Origin: CAZPNX01 sp964588285
Lineage (GTDB): Bacteria; Edwardsbacteria; AC1; EtOH8
Assembly: GCA_964588285.1 (NCBI GenBank)
Contig: CAZPNX010000025.1
Location: 1-33,288, forward strand
Length of the DNA: 33,288 bases
Direction of reading: 5' to 3'
Shown: positions 28,829 to 33,288 of the stretch, in pieces
How positions within the stretch are numbered: position 1 is the first letter of the stretch
Layout of the letters: each line of letters opens with the position of its first letter
Program-made: the position numbers and the translations under genes
Notes under the pieces: generated by a model
Seen by the model: the letters and a program-made list of their open reading frames with translations, nothing else
Database searches by the model: none
What the model was told of the DNA's origin: nothing

Positions 28829-29349
28829 GCCGTGGTGGTCCTCTTGGGCTTGATGCTGAAGCCGATGGCGAAGGGGCAGAGGACGTCGGCCATTCTGGGC
28901 TTGCCGGTCTCCGAATCAAGATGGAAGGCGGCTATTTTGATGAACCAGTTGTCGGTGGTGCCGGAGATGGTGCCGTCCTCGTTATAGCTCCAGTATTTCT
29001 CCTTGGCCTTGTCGCGGATCTCGGCCACTATGTAGACCGAGTCCGGCTTCATACTGTCGATGTCCTCCTGCGACAGGGTGATCTCGTGCCTGGGATGCGA
29101 GTGGAAATCGCCGATGATGTAAAGGTTGGGAAGGTTCTCGAAGAAGTTGACGATGCGGGCATAGGAGCGCTCCCGGGCCCGCACCCAGGTGGTGTGGCGC
29201 TCGGCCTTCTGACAGGCCACCGCGTTGACCACCATGAACATGTCCTTGTCCTTGTGGCCCAAAAGCAGTCCGTAGGACTCCTTGCGGTAGACCTCGATGG
29301 CCGAGACCAGTATGCCCCAGAAGGCGGATTCGCTGATAAAGACCTGCAT
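28825..29349 (-). CDS. JAMM/MPN+ metallopeptidase-like protein
   Basis: About 174 residues from the ATG at 29349. It has the JAB1/MPN/Mov34 zinc site: Glu24 in KESYGLLLG, and H83-S-H85 with Asp96 in HSHPRHEITLSQED, a complete E...HxHx(10)D motif. Bacterial relatives cleave isopeptide or C-terminal peptide bonds, often on ubiquitin-like or sulfur-carrier proteins. The substrate is unknown and no carrier is encoded nearby. An ATG at 29412 would add 21 residues of unlikely sequence. It overlaps prfA by four bases and so is coupled to translation-termination genes. Confidence 0.82.
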   Translation of the reverse strand: MQVFISESAFWGILVSAIEVYRKESYGLLLGHKDKDMFMVVNAVACQKAERHTTWVRARERSYARIVNFFENLPNLYIIGDFHSHPRHEITLSQEDIDSMKPDSVYIVAEIRDKAKEKYWSYNEDGTISGTTDNWFIKIAAFHLDSETGKPRMADVLCPFAIGFSIKPKRTTTA

Positions 29350-29433
29350 AATCAGATAACGGCTAACAATTGTCAACTTACAATTTGGCAGTTGACTGCC
29401 ACCATTCACCATTTATGTTTCACATGGATGCCG

Positions 29434-30162
29434 TCAGTAGGTCACCCTGACCAGGAACAGACCCTGCGGCGGCGCCGTCCGGCCAGCCCGCCTCCGGTCT
29501 CTGGCCTTTAGTATGGCCGGGAAATCGCCGGGTTTAATCTTTCCCCGGGCCATGTCCACCATGGTGCCCACCAGAATGCGCACCATGTTGTGCAAAAAAC
29601 GGTCGGCCTCTATCTCAAAAGTCAGCGTGTCCCCTTTTCTCCTCCACTTGGCCTTAGAGACTCGCGCCTCGAAATTATCGGCTTCGGCTTGAGATGAAGA
29701 GAAGGAGGTGAAATCATGCCGGCCAAGAATCTTTTTGCCGGTTTTATCGAGAACGCTGAAATCGAGAGCATACTTTACATGCCAGGCGAAACGTTCCCGC
29801 AGCGGAGACCTGGCGGTGATTATCCGATACCGATACAACCTGCTCCTGGCGTCGAAGCGAGCGTGAAACTCAGGCTTAACCTCCCTGGCGTCCAGTACCG
29901 CCACATCCTTGGGCAAAAGCCGGTTCAGACCTTGGCAAAAAGCCTTCAGCGGCACATCTTTTTCGGTCCTGAAATTGGCCGCCTGGCCCAGAGCATGAAC
30001 CCCGGCATCGGTGCGCCCGGCTCCGATGAGGGATACCTTCTCCTGTAGAAGCTCGGACAGTTTTGCCTCCAGCACGCCCTGCACCGTTCTCAGACCGGGC
30101 TGCACCTGCCAGCCGAAAAAGGCGGTTCCGTCGTATTCCAGGGTTAGTTGGATATTCCTCAT
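29434..30162 (-). CDS. truA: tRNA pseudouridine(38-40) synthase TruA
   Basis: A protein of 242 residues starting MRNIQLTLEYDGTAFFGWQ. The catalytic Asp52 lies in GAGRTDAGVHALGQ, and RLYRYRI (about 109) and FLHNMVRI(LV)G (about 190) are the other family blocks. It converts uridines 38-40 of tRNA anticodon stems to pseudouridine. A GTG one codon upstream (30165) is a possible alternative start. It follows thpR by nine bases in a run of RNA-related genes. Confidence 0.96.
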   Translation of the reverse strand: MRNIQLTLEYDGTAFFGWQVQPGLRTVQGVLEAKLSELLQEKVSLIGAGRTDAGVHALGQAANFRTEKDVPLKAFCQGLNRLLPKDVAVLDAREVKPEFHARFDARSRLYRYRIITARSPLRERFAWHVKYALDFSVLDKTGKKILGRHDFTSFSSSQAEADNFEARVSKAKWRRKGDTLTFEIEADRFLHNMVRILVGTMVDMARGKIKPGDFPAILKARDRRRAGRTAPPQGLFLVRVTY

Positions 30163-30171
30163 CACGGCCGG

Positions 30172-30750
30172 TCAAACGGTCAGCTCCACCGACTGGATCG
30201 GCTGGTATAGCGGGCCCTCGGGGGTCAGAGTGCTCTTCATCAGGGTGAGGGTGCGGAAGGAGAACTCCAGCGGCCGGGGCCTAAGGGTCTGGATCAGGCC
30301 GGCCAGCTCGGCCGCGTTTCGTCCGGAACGGACCCGCCCCAGGGTCAGGTGCGGTGAGAAGGCCCGATCATCTCGCTGGAACCCCAGATCGGCCATCCTA
30401 TCCTCGACCGTTTTCTGGAGGTCGCCTATCTGCTCCAGTCCCTGATCCAATCCGGCCCAGACCACCCGCGGCTTATGGAGCACGGGAAAGGCGCCCAATC
30501 CGGCCAGCCGAGAGTCTATGGCCCGCCATTGCCCCAAGGCCGAGAGGGCGATGCCGATCTGAAGAACCCTGCTGTGCGGGATCTCTCCCAGAAATTTAAG
30601 CGTCAAGTGGACGTTCTCCGGCTCCACCCATTTGACGTCGGCCTGAGCGGCCCTGAGCTTGGATGAGGCCTGGGCTAGTTCGGACTGCACCTCTAACGGC
30701 AGCTCCAAAGCCACGAAGCAGCGGACCACCTTTATGTGTTGATCAGTCAT
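30172..30750 (-). CDS. thpR: RNA 2',3'-cyclic phosphodiesterase (2H family)
   Basis: A protein of 192 residues with the two catalytic H-x-T-x motifs of the 2H phosphoesterase family: HLTL at 48-51 and HLTL at 134-137. The typical start is RCFVALELP. It opens 2',3'-cyclic phosphates on RNA to 2'-phosphates. It starts three bases after the cinA stop, a common neighbour pair. Another gene handling RNA ends, rtcB, is found elsewhere in the window; a functional link is possible but only inferred. Confidence 0.93.
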   Translation of the reverse strand: MTDQHIKVVRCFVALELPLEVQSELAQASSKLRAAQADVKWVEPENVHLTLKFLGEIPHSRVLQIGIALSALGQWRAIDSRLAGLGAFPVLHKPRVVWAGLDQGLEQIGDLQKTVEDRMADLGFQRDDRAFSPHLTLGRVRSGRNAAELAGLIQTLRPRPLEFSFRTLTLMKSTLTPEGPLYQPIQSVELTV

Positions 30751-30753
30751 TAT

Positions 30754-32013
30754 CTAGTCTCTTATGCGTCCTTTGGATTTGAGATACAGCCTGACCAAGT
30801 TCAAACCCGATTGGGCCGCCCACTCCTTGACGATGCGCCGGCTGCCGAAGAATCGCCTTTCCCAAAACGCGTCGCCGTAGGGCCCGGAGACAGCCAAGAA
30901 AACTAGACCGACCGGCTTGCCCGGCACCGCCCCGCCCGGACCGGCGATGCCGGTGGCCGCCAGACACAGGTCGCATCCGGACAGACTACGTCCCCCCCGG
31001 GCCATCTCCAGGGCCGTCTGACGGCTGACCGCCCCATGGCGCTTTAAAGTTTCAACTTTGACCCCCAGTAGTCCGGCCTTAATCCGATTGTTGTAGGCAA
31101 CCATCCCTCCAAAAAAATATTTCGAGCTGCCGGGGACGTCGGTCAGCCGGTCGGCCATCAGCCCTCCGGTGCAGGACTCGACGGTGAAAATGGTGAGGCC
31201 ACGGTCCGACAAAGCCCGTCCCACCACCTGCTCCATGGTATCCTGGCCGCGGCCGTAAACCCGATTGCCCAGTATTTTAGTTATCCGTTGAACAGCGGAT
31301 CGACACCTGGCTTCGGCTGCGCCCCTGGCGCCTTCGCGGAAGGTCAACCTCAGGTCCACCCCACGATAGGAAGGCAGATAGGCCAGACAACCCCGGGGAA
31401 GGGTTTTCTCCAACATCCGCAGTTTTTCAGCCAAGGCCGATTCCGCCAGGCCGAAGGTTCTCAGAGTCACCGTGGCCAAATTGATTCGGGACTTGCCAGC
31501 CAGAATCGACCGCAGGGTCTGCTCCCAGATGGCCTCCAGCTCCCGGGGCACACCTGGCAGAAGTACCAAAGCCCTACTCCTCTGTCGGAAGAGAAGACCT
31601 GGGGCCGTGCCCTGAGGGTTTGGCAAAACCTCGGCCTTGTCCGGCACCAATGCCTGTCTCCGATTGCAGGAGGGCATGACTAGGCCCCGGCAGGAAAAAC
31701 GTCTCCGAATACCCTCCAGCAGATCTCGGTCCAAAACCAGTCTGGAGCGGAACAGGCGGGCCGCCGCCTGCCGGGTGACGTCGTCGGAGGTGGGGCCCAA
31801 TCCTCCTGAGCAGATCACCCAATGGCATCTGGCAAGACCGGATCTCATGGCCTCCATTATTTCCGGCACCCGGTCCCCCACCGTCCGGCGCCAAGCCAGC
31901 TCTAAACCCAGACTCTGCAGTTCCCGGCCCAAAAAGGCGGCGTTGCCGTCCAAGATCTGGCCGCATAGCACCTCATTGCCGATGGTCAGAATCCCGGCCC
32001 GCAAGATCTTCAT
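30754..32013 (-). CDS. cinA: CinA: nicotinamide-nucleotide amidase with MoCF-like domain
   Basis: A protein of 419 residues in two domains. The N-terminal MoaB/Mog-like domain has GILTIGNEVLCGQI (8-21) and SGGLGPTSDD (69-78). The C-terminal PncC domain has VESCTGG (278-284, nucleophile Ser280), VAYNN.IK.GLLGV and ATGIAGPGG (353-361). It hydrolyses NMN to nicotinate mononucleotide and ADP-ribose-type by-products in NAD recycling. The ATG at 32013 overlaps the pgpA stop (ATGA); the open frame continuing to 32373 shadows pgpA. Full-length and apparently intact. Confidence 0.95.
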   Translation of the reverse strand: MKILRAGILTIGNEVLCGQILDGNAAFLGRELQSLGLELAWRRTVGDRVPEIMEAMRSGLARCHWVICSGGLGPTSDDVTRQAAARLFRSRLVLDRDLLEGIRRRFSCRGLVMPSCNRRQALVPDKAEVLPNPQGTAPGLLFRQRSRALVLLPGVPRELEAIWEQTLRSILAGKSRINLATVTLRTFGLAESALAEKLRMLEKTLPRGCLAYLPSYRGVDLRLTFREGARGAAEARCRSAVQRITKILGNRVYGRGQDTMEQVVGRALSDRGLTIFTVESCTGGLMADRLTDVPGSSKYFFGGMVAYNNRIKAGLLGVKVETLKRHGAVSRQTALEMARGGRSLSGCDLCLAATGIAGPGGAVPGKPVGLVFLAVSGPYGDAFWERRFFGSRRIVKEWAAQSGLNLVRLYLKSKGRIRD

Positions 32014-32504
32014 GGCAGGCCCAGGAAACGGGCGATAACCGAAGCCTGGCGGTAAAACATCAGCGCTGCTATCTGTAATACTATGTTTGTATAGAAACCG
32101 GCCAGCAAGTCGTCCAACATCACCCCCCAGCCGCCTGACGCCTCCTGGATGCGGTATATCCCCCAGGGCTTGAAGATGTCGAACAGCCGAAAAATGACAA
32201 AGGCCAGAGAATAGAGGACGAGCGACCTGGGCAATAGGACCAGCGCCAGCCACTGGCCAGCCAATTCGTCGATCACCACCCGGGGAGGATCGGCGCCCCA
32301 GCGCCTCTCCGCCCAGAACGAGAGAGGCACCCCGGCCATACAGGACAGCAGCACCGCCGCCGGCAGAAACCACCAGGCTAGTGGGTTCAGAATCCAGGCC
32401 AAGACAAGGGCCAGCAGGCTGGCGCAGGTGCCCGGGGCCAAAGGCGAATAACCGGTGCCCAGACCGGTGACCACAGCCCTGGCGGCCAGATCGGATAACC
32501 TCAT
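32010..32504 (-). CDS. pgpA: Phosphatidylglycerophosphatase A
   Basis: A protein of 164 residues with the PgpA start (GLGTGYSPLAPGTCAS) and the acidic VIDELAGQW (77-85) that binds metal. There are three or four hydrophobic segments and FRLFDIFKPWGI near residue 110. It dephosphorylates phosphatidylglycerol phosphate to phosphatidylglycerol in the inner membrane. It begins one base after the stop of pgsA, which makes its substrate, so the two consecutive steps are co-expressed. Confidence 0.93.
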   Translation of the reverse strand: MRLSDLAARAVVTGLGTGYSPLAPGTCASLLALVLAWILNPLAWWFLPAAVLLSCMAGVPLSFWAERRWGADPPRVVIDELAGQWLALVLLPRSLVLYSLAFVIFRLFDIFKPWGIYRIQEASGGWGVMLDDLLAGFYTNIVLQIAALMFYRQASVIARFLGLP

Positions 32505-32505
32505 A

Positions 32506-33102
32506 TTAGAAATTATCCCGGAAAAGGCTCAATATCAGCCATCGGCTTTTGTAGATATAGTCCAGACCGGATGCCACCGTCATGGCCATGGCCAGATAGA
32601 GCAGGACCGCGGCCGACATCATGGCGTCGGGACCTGACAGCCAGTTGTCCGGTATCCAGCCGGCTTCGGCCGCGTCGCCGGCCAAAACGCAGCAGAGGAT
32701 GGCGGCCACCGAGGCCATTTGAAGAAAGGTTTTGGTTTTAGCCATCCAGCTTGATTCCATGACCTCGCCCCGGTAGGCCACCAGTGTCCTCAGTCCCATG
32801 ATCAGAAACTCACGGGCGATGATCACCAGCACCACCCAGGCGGCCGCCATCCGCAGAGCCACGAAGGAGATCAGAGCCATCGACACCAGCAGCTTGTCGG
32901 CGATGGGATCCATGAAGCGTCCGAAGCCCGTCTCCTGACGCCGCCGTCTGGCTATCATCCCGTCAAATAGATCGGAGAGGCCGGCCAGCACGAACAGGAT
33001 CAGGGCGGCCAGCCTGGCGTGGATGTCTTCCACCAGCAGCAGAACCATCAGGGCCGGACTGGCGGCCACCCGGAAAATGGTAAGGGCATTGGGCAGATTC
33101 AC
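32506..33102 (-). CDS. pgsA: CDP-diacylglycerol-glycerol-3-phosphate 3-phosphatidyltransferase
   Basis: A protein of 198 residues with the complete CDP-alcohol phosphotransferase motif: D44-x2-D47-G48-x2-A51-R52-x8-G61-x3-D65-x3-D69. The start MNLPNALTIFR is typical, and there are five or six membrane segments. It makes phosphatidylglycerol phosphate, the precursor of phosphatidylglycerol and cardiolipin. The start codon is GTG at 33102. The candidate promoter (33110-33138) places the transcript start almost at the GTG, so the mRNA may be nearly leaderless. Confidence 0.95.
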   Translation of the reverse strand: MNLPNALTIFRVAASPALMVLLLVEDIHARLAALILFVLAGLSDLFDGMIARRRRQETGFGRFMDPIADKLLVSMALISFVALRMAAAWVVLVIIAREFLIMGLRTLVAYRGEVMESSWMAKTKTFLQMASVAAILCCVLAGDAAEAGWIPDNWLSGPDAMMSAAVLLYLAMAMTVASGLDYIYKSRWLILSLFRDNF

Positions 33103-33109
33103 CCCATAA

Positions 33110-33138
33110 ATTTATCAGATTTATTGCTGGCTTGTCAA
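33110..33138 (-). promoter_or_regulatory. Promoter candidate for the pgsA operon
   Basis: On the minus strand TTGACA (33133-33138), a 17-base spacer and ATAAAT (33110-33115). The -10 is only seven bases from the GTG start codon, which would give an almost leaderless transcript. Confidence 0.5.
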
Positions 33139-33167
33139 ATGTAAAATCTTGTCGCCTAAAATCTTAG

Positions 33168-33196
33168 TTGACAAATCGACGGTGTTCGCTTAAAAT
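33168..33196 (+). promoter_or_regulatory. Promoter for the divergent plus-strand gene
   Basis: TTGACA (33168-33173), a 17-base spacer and TAAAAT (33191-33196), 32 bases before the ATG at 33228. It is back to back with the pgsA promoter, with 29 bases between the two -35 boxes. Confidence 0.75.
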
Positions 33197-33227
33197 AGAA
33201 ACAAATTATTTATTATGGAGCCTACCT

Positions 33228-33288
33228 ATGATTAAAAATGATTATCCCATCCGTTCAGGAAGAAACCAGCTGAGCGTAGGTGACAGGC
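33228..33288 (+). CDS. Start of an unidentified plus-strand gene (cut by window edge)
   Basis: An ATG at 33228 is preceded by GGAG (33217-33220) and a good promoter, and the frame stays open to the window end: MIKNDYPIRSGRNQLSVGDR. Twenty residues are too few to name it. It is the only plus-strand gene supported in the window, divergent from pgsA. Confidence 0.6.
   Translation, partial: MIKNDYPIRSGRNQLSVGDR

Noticed and set aside
32014..32373. Upstream extension of cinA
   Set aside because: It lies inside pgpA in another frame; the CinA family start is at 32013.

Overview
The window is about 33 kb of compact, GC-rich bacterial DNA. All genes but the last (a partial one at the right edge) lie on the minus strand, many with TGATG or ATGA overlaps. 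The cell is Gram-negative: there is an outer-membrane beta-barrel, signal peptides, a lipoprotein, an ECF sigma/anti-sigma/Spy-like envelope-stress set, and pgsA/pgpA. The LVIVD propeller with a FlgD/T9SS-like C-terminal tail and the 31-residue basic COX24/mS38-type protein point to an uncultured lineage of the FCB or a neighbouring candidate phylum. That placement is inference.

Layout, left to right (transcription runs right to left). 1-2064: Spy-like protein (cut by the edge), putative anti-sigma, ECF sigma and an outer-membrane barrel with a clear promoter. 2207-4688: RtcB RNA ligase, the tiny basic ribosome-type protein, HU and an FmdB zinc ribbon. 4920-10618: GT9-like glycosyltransferase, Lon, Hsp20, SAM hydrolase and two tandem ferritin-like proteins. 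10619-12144: an FAD amine/amino-acid dehydrogenase and a BFD-like [2Fe-2S] protein. 12171-13427: a seven-blade LVIVD propeller. 13598-23749: the core of the window, twelve genes forming three tandem paralogous copies of one four-gene membrane cassette. 23769-26837: a two-cluster 4Fe-4S protein, a nucleotidyltransferase with a small partner, an FAD/NAD oxidoreductase, an FnIII lipoprotein and a [2Fe-2S] protein, behind a strong promoter. 26901-33102: housekeeping genes prmC, prfA, a JAMM peptidase, truA, thpR, cinA, pgpA and pgsA.

The most notable features are the triplicated cassette and its position. Five proteins expected to form one HcnABC/proline-dehydrogenase-type enzyme (2Fe-2S, FAD/NAD, 4Fe-4S, BFD and DAO subunits) occur in colinear order. 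They are split into two halves by the 10-kb cassette array and the propeller gene, and the right half is split again by a lipoprotein gene and by a nucleotidyltransferase pair. Each cassette encodes: (1) an FnIII-TM-cytoplasmic-domain-TM protein; (2) a roughly six-TM protein; (3) a TM-periplasmic-domain-TM protein; (4) a roughly seven-TM protein. I recognise no characterised function for any of them. The shared strand, short spacing and lack of an obvious terminator suggest that dehydrogenase and cassettes are expressed together.

A second notable feature is a 53-bp direct repeat at 24331 and 25054. It has been read through, in the same frame, as the C-terminal tail of two unrelated proteins.
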